A stretch of 6,326 bases of DNA from Dehalococcoidia bacterium. Lineage in GTDB: Bacteria > Chloroflexota > Dehalococcoidia > SZUA-161. How positions within the stretch are numbered: the stretch's first letter is position 1; the number at the start of each line of letters is the position of its first letter. Shown here piece after piece: positions 1 to 6,326 of this stretch. The stretch spans positions 1,575,127 to 1,581,452 of the forward strand of contig CP070819.1 in the NCBI GenBank assembly GCA_020344295.1, given 5' to 3'. Below the pieces are notes generated by a model. That model was not told where the DNA came from. It did no database searches and saw nothing but the letters and a program-made list of their open reading frames with translations. The position numbers were made by a program, and so were the translations under genes.

Positions 1-1071
1 ATTAAGCTCGTCCAGGTCGATTCCAATGAACTCGTCAGCGTTGAGGAGGCTTCCCTTGCAGCGGAAGAGGCGATCACTGTTGACAATGTCGACTTCCTGA
101 TGGGGACTATCAGAAGCGAGGCGGCAGCTGCGATAACGGAAGTCGCCATGGACTATGAGACTATCTTGCTGATCTGCGGTTCCAGCGAGACGAAGATGTC
201 AGACAATGTTGAAGAGGATTATGACCGCTATAAATACTGGTTCAGGATCACGCCTGTAAACAACACCCATCTCGGTGCGCTTAATTTCCAGCTTGTGGGT
301 CTGGTCGCAAAGAAGATCGGGGCTGAGCTGCTCATGCCACCCAAGTTAGCCATAATGGCCGAGAAAGCATCATGGACGGAAGCTATCGTAGGTGCTGCTC
401 AGGCATTCCTGCCTCCGCAGGGAATTGAGATCGTTGGTGTCTGGCAGCCTTCCGACAAAGCCACAGATGTGACAGCGGAGTTGACGGCAATCAAGGACTC
501 CGGGGCCAATATGATCATGACGGCTCTCTCCGGACCGGTAGGCATACCCTACGCCAGGACATGGGAACAGTTAGAGGTCCCTGCAGCTTCAGTCGGCATC
601 AACGTGATGGCCCAGGCCGATGATTTCTTCGAGAACACCGGCGGATTCGGCAATTACGAGTTCACACTAAACGATTACGCACGTGATGTTGCGCTCTCGG
701 ATGAGACCCTGCCATTTATCGATGCTTTCATTGAAGCGAAGGGGGAGATGCCCACATACAATGCTGGCACCTACGACGCAGTATACCTTCTGAAGGAAGC
801 CATCGAGGCGATAGACAGTCTGGATGCCGACGAACTAGTCGTCGAGCTTGAGGAGACTGACCGCGTAGGCACGGCAGGCAGGCTCGTTTTCGACGAGAAA
901 CACGACGTAATCTGGGGCCCGGGCTACGTCACCGCTCTTGGCGTTCAGTGGCAGGACGGTGAGCTTAAAGGCGTCTGGCCGCCTGCAGATGGATCATGGG
1001 AAGGCGTGGTTTACCCCGGAATTGTGGATTACCAGCTGCCTCCGTGGGTCGTTGAGTTCTGGAGCCAGTAG
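1..1071 (+). CDS. livK: Liv-type ABC transporter periplasmic substrate-binding protein (5' partial)
   Basis: This is the extracytoplasmic binding protein that delivers substrate to the LivHM permease encoded just downstream. The reading frame is open from base 1 to the TAG at 1069-1071 (356 visible residues). The ATG at 100 is internal, because the 33 codons before it are in frame and read as family sequence (IKLVQVDSNE..., then AAEEAITVDNVDFLMG). The pattern is that of the type I periplasmic-binding fold (Peripla_BP_6, LivJ/LivK-like): an early strand-helix with VDFLMGTIRSEAAAAI, a lobe crossover around YWFRITPVNN, the second lobe with GIEIVGVWQPSDKATDV and SGANMIMTALSG, and a late YNAGTYDAVYLLKEAIEAI helix. 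Liv binding proteins usually run to about 400 residues or more, so the signal peptide and the first strand-helix lie outside the window. The C-terminus is rich in Trp and Pro (PPWVVEFW). The substrate cannot be read from sequence; the neighbouring CoA ligase makes an organic acid as plausible as an amino acid. The livK symbol denotes family only. Confidence 0.92.
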   Translation: MKLVQVDSNELVSVEEASLAAEEAITVDNVDFLMGTIRSEAAAAITEVAMDYETILLICGSSETKMSDNVEEDYDRYKYWFRITPVNNTHLGALNFQLVGLVAKKIGAELLMPPKLAIMAEKASWTEAIVGAAQAFLPPQGIEIVGVWQPSDKATDVTAELTAIKDSGANMIMTALSGPVGIPYARTWEQLEVPAASVGINVMAQADDFFENTGGFGNYEFTLNDYARDVALSDETLPFIDAFIEAKGEMPTYNAGTYDAVYLLKEAIEAIDSLDADELVVELEETDRVGTAGRLVFDEKHDVIWGPGYVTALGVQWQDGELKGVWPPADGSWEGVVYPGIVDYQLPPWVVEFWSQ

Positions 1072-1145
1072 CGCATAGCCTAAATTCTGAATTAACTGCT
1101 GTACCTGGAAGCCTTGTTTTAAGGCCAAGCGGCGAAAGGGAGTAT

Positions 1146-1176
1146 CCCCTCGGCGCGAGAATCTCGTGCCGAGGGG
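1146..1176 (+). promoter_or_regulatory. Strong intercistronic hairpin between binding-protein and permease genes
   Basis: The arm CCCCTCGGCGCGAGA (1146-1160) faces TCTCGTGCCGAGGGG (1162-1176). The two pair along their whole length with one G-T wobble (1155/1167). The innermost pairs must open to leave a loop of at least 3 nt. No run of T follows (the next bases are TATCTATCACG), so it does not look like a classical intrinsic terminator. Stable stems between a binding-protein gene and its permease genes are known in ABC operons to attenuate read-through or to protect the upstream mRNA from 3' exonucleases, giving more binding protein than permease. That role is inferred here. A terminator without a U-tract, or a protein-binding palindrome, are alternatives. 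Confidence 0.7.
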
Positions 1177-1212
1177 TATCTATCACGTCAAATCACTCAG
1201 CACTGACGAGCA

Positions 1213-2082
1213 ATGACAGAAGCTATAATTGTCAACGGACTTGTAGCCAGCGGTGTGTACGCGCTGCTCGCCATCGGATTCTCCTTAATCTTCGGTGTGG
1301 CCCGTATCGTCAATCTGGCCCACACCGCCTTCTATATGCTGAGCGCCTACTTTATCTTCACCTTCTCTAAATCCGTAGGTGTGCCTCTATTACTATCCAT
1401 TGCACTCTCCATTGTTGTTGTCACTATTATCGGAATATTGAGCTACAGGCTCGTCATCGCCCGTATTCGACAACATGAAGCGACAACGCTGATAGTTACC
1501 ATAGCGCTGGCCATAATTATGCAGGAGGCTTTGTTTATTCGCTATGGTGGAGATCCCAGCAGCGTCCCCGAGCTAATCTCAGGAACGACGGAAATACTGG
1601 GCGTCTCAGTTATCAATCAAAAACTGCTGACAATGGGTGTAGTCGTCCTGCTCTTATTAGCCTCGTGGGCACTGCTGATGAAAACCAGGCTGGGAGTAGC
1701 GATCAGATCTACCGCTCAGGACCGTGAAGTAGCTAACCTGATGGGGATAAACGTACCCAGGATAGAGATGATAACTATGGCCATATCCGTAGCGGTCGCA
1801 GCTATCGCCGGTGCACTCATTGCCCCCCTGTTTGTTCTCACTCCGGGCATGTGGACTCACCCCCTGGTAATGATCTTGGCCGTAGTAGTACTGGGTGGTC
1901 TCGGAAGTCTGAGAGGCAGTCTGATCGGGGCACTTGTGCTGGGATTCGCAGAGAACCTGGTTGTTTTTCTAGCACCTTCAGGAGCCTTCCTCAAGACGTC
2001 AGTAGCCTTGACCATCATGGTGATCGTGATACTGATTAAGCCCGAAGGCCTGTTCGGGATAACCTTCGAAGAAGAGAGATGA
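1213..2082 (+). CDS. livH: Liv-type ABC transporter permease LivH
   Basis: This is one of the two inner-membrane channel subunits of the importer; it would pair with LivM. The length of 289 residues is normal for LivH. The N-terminus has the family pattern NGLVASGVYALLAIGFSLIFGVARIVNLAH (residues 8-37, with T where many relatives have G after the His). Hydrophobic segments lie at about 5-28, 37-51, 56-80, 91-109, 137-156, 185-210, 217-253 (probably two) and 262-275. The cytoplasmic coupling region KTRLGVAIRSTAQDREVANLMGIN (157-180) is the EAA-like loop that docks on an ATPase. The C-terminal KPEGLFG is also typical. The start is ATG 1213: an in-frame TGA at 1204-1206 rules out any earlier start, and the next residues match family N-termini. 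No convincing Shine-Dalgarno sequence precedes it (only a GAG at 1208-1210, too close), so expression may depend on the upstream hairpin region. It overlaps livM by 4 bp. Confidence 0.95.
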   Translation: MTEAIIVNGLVASGVYALLAIGFSLIFGVARIVNLAHTAFYMLSAYFIFTFSKSVGVPLLLSIALSIVVVTIIGILSYRLVIARIRQHEATTLIVTIALAIIMQEALFIRYGGDPSSVPELISGTTEILGVSVINQKLLTMGVVVLLLLASWALLMKTRLGVAIRSTAQDREVANLMGINVPRIEMITMAISVAVAAIAGALIAPLFVLTPGMWTHPLVMILAVVVLGGLGSLRGSLIGALVLGFAENLVVFLAPSGAFLKTSVALTIMVIVILIKPEGLFGITFEEER

Positions 2083-3137
2083 TTAGCCTACCAGTTATAT
2101 ATGCAACTAGGATATACCAACTGCTGCGGGGAGAGGTACTGATTATTCCCGCAAGGACATTGATTCTAATTGTCTGTCTCGTGCTGCTGATATTGCCCGC
2201 TGTGATATCCCAGCCGTTAACACTTCGCGTCCTGATAATGGCCAGCATCTTCGCCATTTTGGCAGCTAGTTGGGACCTGCTGTCCGGATTCACCGGCCAG
2301 GTCAGCTTCGGCCATGCCCTCTTCTTCGGAGTATCTGCTTACACGGCGGTCCTGCTCAATCAAAACATCGGGCTTGCGCCCTGGGCAACTGTCCCCATCG
2401 GGGCCATAGCCGCTGTGGTTGCCGGACTGGCTATCGGCGTGCCCTGTTTGAGGCTGAGAGGAACATATTTATCGTTCGCTACGCTGGCGTTCCCGTTGAT
2501 TCTAGCGGGCGTGGTAATGGCTATTCCCAGCGTTACTGGCGGCGAATACGGAATAAGCGGCATGGACCGTCTTTCCGATTCTAGGATGGTTACATATTAC
2601 ATGGTGATCCCCTCGATGATGATCCTCGGGCTGATAATGTGGAAGATCAGCGACTCCAAGACGGGCCTCATCTTTCATGCCATAAGGGAGGATGAGGTTA
2701 CCGCGCGAGCCTCCGGGATAAATACCACCAGATACAAACTCCTGGCCTTCAGCCTGAGCGGACTCTTCGCCGGTATTGCAGGAGTATTATTCGCACATGT
2801 CATGCCGACTGTAGGGCCTTCTGTGCTCGGACTTACTCGCTCGTTCGAGGTCATTATATGGGCAGTCTTCGGGGGAATAGCAACTATCTACGGGCCAATG
2901 TTCGGTGCCCTGCTCCTGTTCTCACTCAGCGAACTGGTATTCACCCAGTACCTGCATGTGCCGAAGGAGGCAAAACTGCTGATCCTGGCCTGTCTCGTGA
3001 TGCTGATCCTGCTGTTCATGCCACGGGGGCTCACGACCTGGATGCGAGATAAAACCGAGAAGATATGTCCCAGATGTAAACTGCAGAACGTTGCCACGCG
3101 CAAAACGTGCCGGGTTTGTACAGCCGATCTGGACTAG
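2079..3137 (+). CDS. livM: Liv-type ABC transporter permease LivM with C-terminal zinc-ribbon-like tail
   Basis: This is the second channel subunit, partner of LivH. Family features include the segment DLLSGFTGQVSFGHALFFGVSAYTA (66-90), GVPCLRLRGTYLSFATLAF (120-138), the ATPase-coupling loop SKTGLIFHAIREDEVTARASGIN (193-215), and FGGIATIYGPMFGALLL (264-280). Hydrophobic segments occur at about 26-44, 50-66, 75-94, 102-122, 132-150, 173-189, 221-241, 256-284 and 299-314. After the usual closing motif FMPRGL (313-318) the protein continues with about 34 residues. These hold C330, C333, C344 and C347 in a CX2C-X10-CX2C array like a small zinc ribbon, and should lie in the cytoplasm. Textbook LivM proteins end soon after the RGL motif. 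The ATG overlaps the livH stop (ATGA, 2079-2082), which implies translational coupling; a GA-rich stretch just upstream (GAAGAAGAGAG) can act as ribosome binding site. The gene ends 9 bp from the converging livF stop. Confidence 0.94.
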   Translation: MISLPVIYATRIYQLLRGEVLIIPARTLILIVCLVLLILPAVISQPLTLRVLIMASIFAILAASWDLLSGFTGQVSFGHALFFGVSAYTAVLLNQNIGLAPWATVPIGAIAAVVAGLAIGVPCLRLRGTYLSFATLAFPLILAGVVMAIPSVTGGEYGISGMDRLSDSRMVTYYMVIPSMMILGLIMWKISDSKTGLIFHAIREDEVTARASGINTTRYKLLAFSLSGLFAGIAGVLFAHVMPTVGPSVLGLTRSFEVIIWAVFGGIATIYGPMFGALLLFSLSELVFTQYLHVPKEAKLLILACLVMLILLFMPRGLTTWMRDKTEKICPRCKLQNVATRKTCRVCTADLD

Positions 3138-3146
3138 CCGCAGATA

Positions 3147-3896
3147 TTAGAGTCCGAGGTACGTCTTCCTGATCGTCTCGTCCTGAAGCAGTTCGTCGCC
3201 CGTCCCTTCGGCGATCACCTTGCCATGAGAGAGAACGTAATTCCTGTTAGCTAACTCGAACGCTGTGCTGATATCCTGCTCAACCAGCAGAACCGCGATC
3301 CCCGAGTCACGAATCGACTTAATACGCTCAAACAACTCGTCTTTCAACTTGGCAGCTAGGCCTGTAGACGGCTCATCGATACAGAGCAGTCTGGGTTGCC
3401 CCATCAGTGCCCTCCCGATGGCAAGCATCTGCCGTTCACCGCCGGACAGGGTCCCCGATATCTGATTGCCCCTTTCCTTCAGTACCGGAAACAGCTGGTA
3501 GACGGTTTCAAGGTTTCGCTGCGTCTGTTCCCTATCACGTGACAGATAAGCGCCAGCCTTCAAATTGTCCGTAACAGTCATCTCAGTAAAAACCCGCGCC
3601 CGCTCCGGGCAGTGAAGCAGACCTCTCTTAACGATCTCATGTGGCGGCAGTGTGTCTATCCTCTCACCGGCAAAGTGCACGGTACCCTCAACCGTAATAT
3701 CTCCTGCTCGTGTCCCTTTCAGGGTAGACTTCTCCCAGGCCACGAGGCCGGTTATAGCTCTGAGCAAAGTTGATTTCCCCGCGCCGTTGGGGCCTACCAG
3801 ACTGACCAGTTCACCCTCGTCGACCCTTATACTCAGGTTGTTGAGCAGCATGGCTGTCTCGTAGCTGACGCTAAGTCCCTGTATATCCAGAAGCAC
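3147..3896 (-). CDS. livF: Liv-type ABC transporter ATP-binding protein LivF
   Basis: This is a cytoplasmic ATPase that powers the importer together with LivG. It has 249 residues. Walker A is GPNGAGKS (35-42), the signature is LSGGERQ (150-156), Walker B is LLCIDEP (170-176), and the switch region reads LLVEQDIS (203-210), with Gln where most ABC ATPases have the H-loop His; that is normal for LivF and helps tell it from LivG. The stretch GLLHCPERARVFTEMTV (92-108) is the LivF-specific region after the A-loop subdomain. Between Walker A and the next strand there is extra sequence (about 52-70, WEKSTLKGTRAGDITVEG), roughly a dozen residues more than in typical LivF of about 235 residues. The start is GTG 3896-3894, one base after the livG TGA; AAGGGG (3911-3906) lies 9 nt upstream. 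It is the last gene of the minus-strand operon. Confidence 0.94.
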   Translation of the reverse strand: MLLDIQGLSVSYETAMLLNNLSIRVDEGELVSLVGPNGAGKSTLLRAITGLVAWEKSTLKGTRAGDITVEGTVHFAGERIDTLPPHEIVKRGLLHCPERARVFTEMTVTDNLKAGAYLSRDREQTQRNLETVYQLFPVLKERGNQISGTLSGGERQMLAIGRALMGQPRLLCIDEPSTGLAAKLKDELFERIKSIRDSGIAVLLVEQDISTAFELANRNYVLSHGKVIAEGTGDELLQDETIRKTYLGL

Positions 3897-3897
3897 C

Positions 3898-4665
3898 TCA
3901 GCACACCCCTTTTCCCATACAGGCTTCGATTACCCGTTCATCCTTGACAATATCCTCCGGAGTCCCGTCAGCGATAAGCTCGCCGAAATCGAGCACGATC
4001 ACACGGTCCACAATCTTCATCAGCTCCGCCAGCTTATGCTCGATTATGATCATAGCCGGACCCTCGCTGTGCAGCCGTCCAAACCGACCCCCTTTATGCA
4101 GCCTTCGTATCGATTTCGCCAGCAACTCAGTCTCAGCAGGATTCAGGCCGCTGAACGGCTCGTCCAACAGGAGCAGTTCGGGATCAGTGGCGAGTGCCCG
4201 GGCTATCTCCAGCCGTCTCAGATCGCCGTGCGAAAGGCTCGAAGCTGGTTCGAGCGCCAGATCAGAGATACCCACAAACTCCAGCGCATCCAGCGCTTTA
4301 GCCTCGATTCTCTTGACCCATTCCCCTCTCTTCATCGCCCTGGGAGAAAGACAGGCCACCATGACATTAGCGATAATTGGCAGACGGCGAAATGGCCTTG
4401 TTACCTGAAAGGTACCCGCTATCCCTTGGTTAACGATGTCCCAGGGTTTAGCCCTGGTTATGTCCTTTCCGATAAACCGCACCTTTCCGGAATCAGGCCT
4501 CAGGATGCCCGTTATCAAGCGCAGCAGCGTCGTCTTTCCCGCTCCATTGGGACCGATCATCCCCACCATCTCGTCTCTGGCAAGCCTGAAGCTGACATGA
4601 TTGACCGCCGTCAGGCCACCGAAGCGTTTGGTCAGGTCTTCGACCTCAAAAAAGGGAGGGATCAC
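3898..4665 (-). CDS. livG: Liv-type ABC transporter ATP-binding protein LivG
   Basis: This is the second ATPase of the importer. From GTG 4665 it has 255 residues, the usual LivG length, and begins close to the conserved FFEVEDLTKRFGGLTAV. Walker A is GPNGAGKT (38-45), the Q-loop is GTFQVTRPF (Q87), the signature is LSHGD (144-148, a variant of the LSYG found in relatives), Walker B is LLLLDEP (164-170), and the H-loop His is in IIIEHK (H210). The tail GTPEDIVKDERVIEACMG is typical LivG. A longer frame from ATG 4788 or ATG 4680 is open, but it would overlap the ligase gene, and its extra residues do not resemble the family. GTG 4665 has a full AGGAGG at 4677-4672 with a 6-nt spacer and follows the ligase stop by one base. 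A short extra segment (about 191-203, KGGRFGRLHSEGP) sits between the Walker B helix and the H-loop strand. Confidence 0.93.
   Translation of the reverse strand: MIPPFFEVEDLTKRFGGLTAVNHVSFRLARDEMVGMIGPNGAGKTTLLRLITGILRPDSGKVRFIGKDITRAKPWDIVNQGIAGTFQVTRPFRRLPIIANVMVACLSPRAMKRGEWVKRIEAKALDALEFVGISDLALEPASSLSHGDLRRLEIARALATDPELLLLDEPFSGLNPAETELLAKSIRRLHKGGRFGRLHSEGPAMIIIEHKLAELMKIVDRVIVLDFGELIADGTPEDIVKDERVIEACMGKGVC
3906..3911 (-). promoter_or_regulatory. Probable ribosome binding site of livF
   Basis: AAGGGG on the minus strand lies inside the last codons of livG, 9 nt before the GTG at 3896. It is a moderate match to the anti-Shine-Dalgarno sequence and fits a start coupled to the end of livG translation. 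Confidence 0.5.
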
Positions 4666-4666
4666 C

Positions 4667-6326
4667 TCACTCCTCCTCATGCTCCTCGCGAAGCTCCCGA
4701 CGGGAAACCTTCCCCACATCGGTCTTGGGCAGCTCGCCCCTGAACTCCACGATCTTGGGGACCTTATAATGGGCCAGATTATCGGCACAGTACTTCATTA
4801 TCTCCTCTTCCGACACCTTACCCCTTGCTTCCGTCTGAAGAACCACAATCGCCTTGATCACCTGCCCCACGTCGGGATCGGGAACGCCCAGGACACCTGC
4901 AGCCTTGACCTGTGGATGCTGCCGCAGGACCTCCTCTATCTCCCGGGCGAACACGGAGTAACCTTTGTACTTGATCATATCCTTCTTCCGGTCGTAGAAG
5001 AAGAAATAGCCGTCCTCATCCATCCTGACCAGATCGCCCGTCCTGAGCCATGTCATGCCATCCAGCTCAATCAATGTCTCCGCTGTCTCCTCCGGCCTTT
5101 TCCAGTAACCCTTCATTATATTAGGTCCCGCGATCAGCAGCTCGCCTATCTCCCCCAGTGGAAGATGCTTCCCTGTTTCATGGTCTATGACCGCTGCCGA
5201 GATATTGGGCAGCGGAATACCAAACGAGCCGCTTTTCGGCTTTCCCTGCGGGTTGAGATGGGACACGGCGCTGCACTCTGTCAGGCCGTAACCTTCTGTG
5301 ATCTTCGACCCCGTCCGCCTCTCCCAGTCGTTGACCGTTGACTCATGCAGGGTATCGGCGCCACTGGTAATTATCTTGAGCCCTTTCCAGTTGAACCGGC
5401 TGGTCTTGTCATAGTCCTTAAGAAACTGATACGCGGTGGGCACGCTGTAGAATACCGTTGCCCGGTATTTCTCCATCTCGGATAGGACTTCATCGAGATC
5501 AGGAGTAGTGAACAGGACCAGCGTCGCCCCCAGCATCAGGCCGTTCAACAGCACCACCACCTGTCCATAAATATGATAGAACGGCAGCAACGCTGGGATA
5601 ACCTCTTTACCCTCCTCAAACAGAGGCCAGAAAGACCTCACCTGCATCTGACAGGCCAGCAGATTATGATGAGTCAGGATCGCACCCTTGGGCAAACCCG
5701 TCGTGCCCCCCGTGTAAGGAAGTGCCGCTATATCCTCCCTGGCGTTTATCCGCACCTCTGGAGGGCTGGGGGGATATTTCTTCAGCAGTTTCTGGAACTC
5801 ATACAGGCCGCGGCCCTCGATAAAACGCGAGCTGGGCACCTCCATCTTTCCATATCTACCCAGGACGCTTTTCCCCGCCAGCTTCTTCGACAGTGGAAGG
5901 TAATCCGAGATGCTGGCCAGTATAACATTCTTAAGCGCAACCCCTGACCGCTCGACGTTATCATAAAGGAAATCCTGGCAGACGATTGAATCGGCCTCAC
6001 TATCCTCAAGCTGATGCCTTACCTCGATGCTGGTATAGACCGGACTGATCGGCGTCAATGTAGCCCCGATTCTGAGTGCCCCGAAATAGGCGATAACATA
6101 CTGAGGGCTGTTCAGTAGATACAGGGCTACCTTGTCCCCCTTTCTAATGCCCAACTCATGAAGGGCCGTGGCAAACCTGTCGATTTCCTCCTTTAGCTTC
6201 TTAAAGCTCATTTTATTACCATAAAAGACTACCGCGGTTCTATCCGAGTACCTTTCCGCCACATCATCGAAGACCTCGGGCAGAGATCGCTCCGGAATTT
6301 CAATATTTGCCTGAACTCCCTCAGGA
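4667..6326 (-). CDS. AMP-forming acyl-CoA synthetase (long-chain/aromatic acyl-CoA ligase type, 5' partial)
   Basis: This enzyme activates a carboxylic acid with ATP to an acyl-adenylate and then to its CoA thioester in the cytoplasm. The frame is open to the window edge: in-frame codons upstream of the GTG at 6262 read PEGVQANIEIPERSLPEVF, matching the family's early region. The true start is therefore outside, probably only a few dozen residues away; 552 complete codons are visible. Counting from base 6325, the motifs are: ATP-binding loop YTGGTTGLPKGA (204-215), LPFYHIYG (247-254), GYGLTECS (345-352), TGDLVRMDEDGYF (429-441), the hinge and C-domain entry DRKKDMIKYKG (445-455), and LPKTDVGKVSRREL (532-545), whose Lys 539 is the expected adenylation lysine. 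Both AMP-binding and AMP-binding_C domains are therefore present and look active. The chain or ring specificity cannot be told from sequence; the link to the Liv importer suggests an imported acid. It ends in an acidic tail (EEHEEE), whose codons supply the livG ribosome binding site. Confidence 0.93.
   Translation of the reverse strand, partial: PEGVQANIEIPERSLPEVFDDVAERYSDRTAVVFYGNKMSFKKLKEEIDRFATALHELGIRKGDKVALYLLNSPQYVIAYFGALRIGATLTPISPVYTSIEVRHQLEDSEADSIVCQDFLYDNVERSGVALKNVILASISDYLPLSKKLAGKSVLGRYGKMEVPSSRFIEGRGLYEFQKLLKKYPPSPPEVRINAREDIAALPYTGGTTGLPKGAILTHHNLLACQMQVRSFWPLFEEGKEVIPALLPFYHIYGQVVVLLNGLMLGATLVLFTTPDLDEVLSEMEKYRATVFYSVPTAYQFLKDYDKTSRFNWKGLKIITSGADTLHESTVNDWERRTGSKITEGYGLTECSAVSHLNPQGKPKSGSFGIPLPNISAAVIDHETGKHLPLGEIGELLIAGPNIMKGYWKRPEETAETLIELDGMTWLRTGDLVRMDEDGYFFFYDRKKDMIKYKGYSVFAREIEEVLRQHPQVKAAGVLGVPDPDVGQVIKAIVVLQTEARGKVSEEEIMKYCADNLAHYKVPKIVEFRGELPKTDVGKVSRRELREEHEEE
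4672..4677 (-). promoter_or_regulatory. Shine-Dalgarno site that fixes the livG start
   Basis: AGGAGG on the minus strand lies 6 nt before the GTG at 4665. It is built from the Glu codons at the end of the ligase gene. Such a perfect site at good spacing is the main reason for choosing GTG 4665 over the upstream ATG 4680, whose own GAGGAG is only 1 nt away. Confidence 0.8.

Noticed and set aside
100..102. ATG as start of the binding-protein gene.
   Set aside because: The frame is open upstream to base 1 and encodes conserved family sequence, so this Met is internal and the real start lies outside the window.
1111..1125. Small hairpin GCCTT-GTTTT-AAGGC in the gap before livH.
   Set aside because: Five pairs only, with the T-run in the loop rather than after the stem; may be chance.
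1138..1148. Alternative pairing GGGA-GTA-TCCC that would compete with the main hairpin, as in a riboswitch or antiterminator.
   Set aside because: Four pairs cannot compete with the 15-bp stem and no aptamer-like conserved sequence is visible upstream.
965..1186. 73-codon open frame on the - strand across the end of the binding-protein gene and the hairpin.
   Set aside because: It mostly overlaps real coding sequence in antisense, and its composition gives no support for a protein.
3127..3160. Imperfect hairpin over the convergent junction (GGACT 3131-3135 with AGTCC 3151-3155, extended by a few pairs with a bulge).
   Set aside because: Only five solid pairs, a 15-nt loop and no T-run on either strand; not enough to call a bidirectional terminator.
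4036..4743. A 235-codon open frame on the + strand opposite livG.
   Set aside because: It is the complement of livG, including Walker A and the signature; no family resemblance and no ribosome binding site I could support.
4666..4788. N-terminal extension of livG from ATG 4788 or ATG 4680.
   Set aside because: It overlaps the ligase gene, its residues (many Arg, Ser, Pro, Trp) do not look like LivG, and GTG 4665 has a perfect AGGAGG at proper distance.
4601..5341. A 246-codon open frame on the + strand opposite the ligase and the livG start.
   Set aside because: It lies antisense to well-conserved ligase motifs; its translation has no recognisable domain and is rich in the His/Pro/Arg/Leu expected of a complement frame.

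Overview
This window holds one functional unit: a complete set of inner-membrane and ATPase components for a branched-chain amino acid (Liv/HAAT) type ABC importer, a nearly complete periplasmic binding protein for it, and most of an acyl-CoA synthetase. All six genes are typical bacterial coding sequence, tightly packed and intact, with no sign of frameshifts. Base composition is near 50-55 % G+C by eye. Nothing in the window fixes the taxon. Liv-type transporters linked to AMP-forming acyl-CoA ligases are common in Desulfobacterota (former Deltaproteobacteria) and in Chloroflexota of the Dehalococcoidia kind. I favour one of these, but this is inference from gene style, not from a marker gene.

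Layout. On the + strand, bases 1-1071 carry the binding protein (5' end outside the window). A 141-bp gap follows, containing a strong 15-bp inverted repeat, then livH (1213-2082) and livM (2079-3137), which overlap by 4 bp. On the - strand, read from right to left, are the acyl-CoA synthetase (6326-4667, 5' end outside the window), livG (4665-3898) and livF (3896-3147). Each of these last two starts one base after the previous stop. The two operons converge: the livM and livF stop codons are only 9 bp apart, with no classical terminator between them.

How they work together. The binding protein would capture a small carboxylate or amino acid outside the membrane. LivH and LivM would form the channel, and LivG and LivF would power import. 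The ligase would activate a carboxylic acid to its CoA thioester, perhaps the imported compound. The linkage suggests that the true substrate may be an organic acid (fatty, aromatic or branched-chain) rather than leucine, isoleucine or valine, but the sequence alone does not prove this.

Most notable: LivM ends in a four-cysteine zinc-ribbon-like tail (CX2C-X10-CX2C) not found in textbook LivM proteins. The transporter is split into two converging half-operons. A strong hairpin separates the binding-protein gene from the permease genes. No RNA gene, mobile element, CRISPR array or recognisable new system was seen, and no gene-free stretch exceeds 141 bp.
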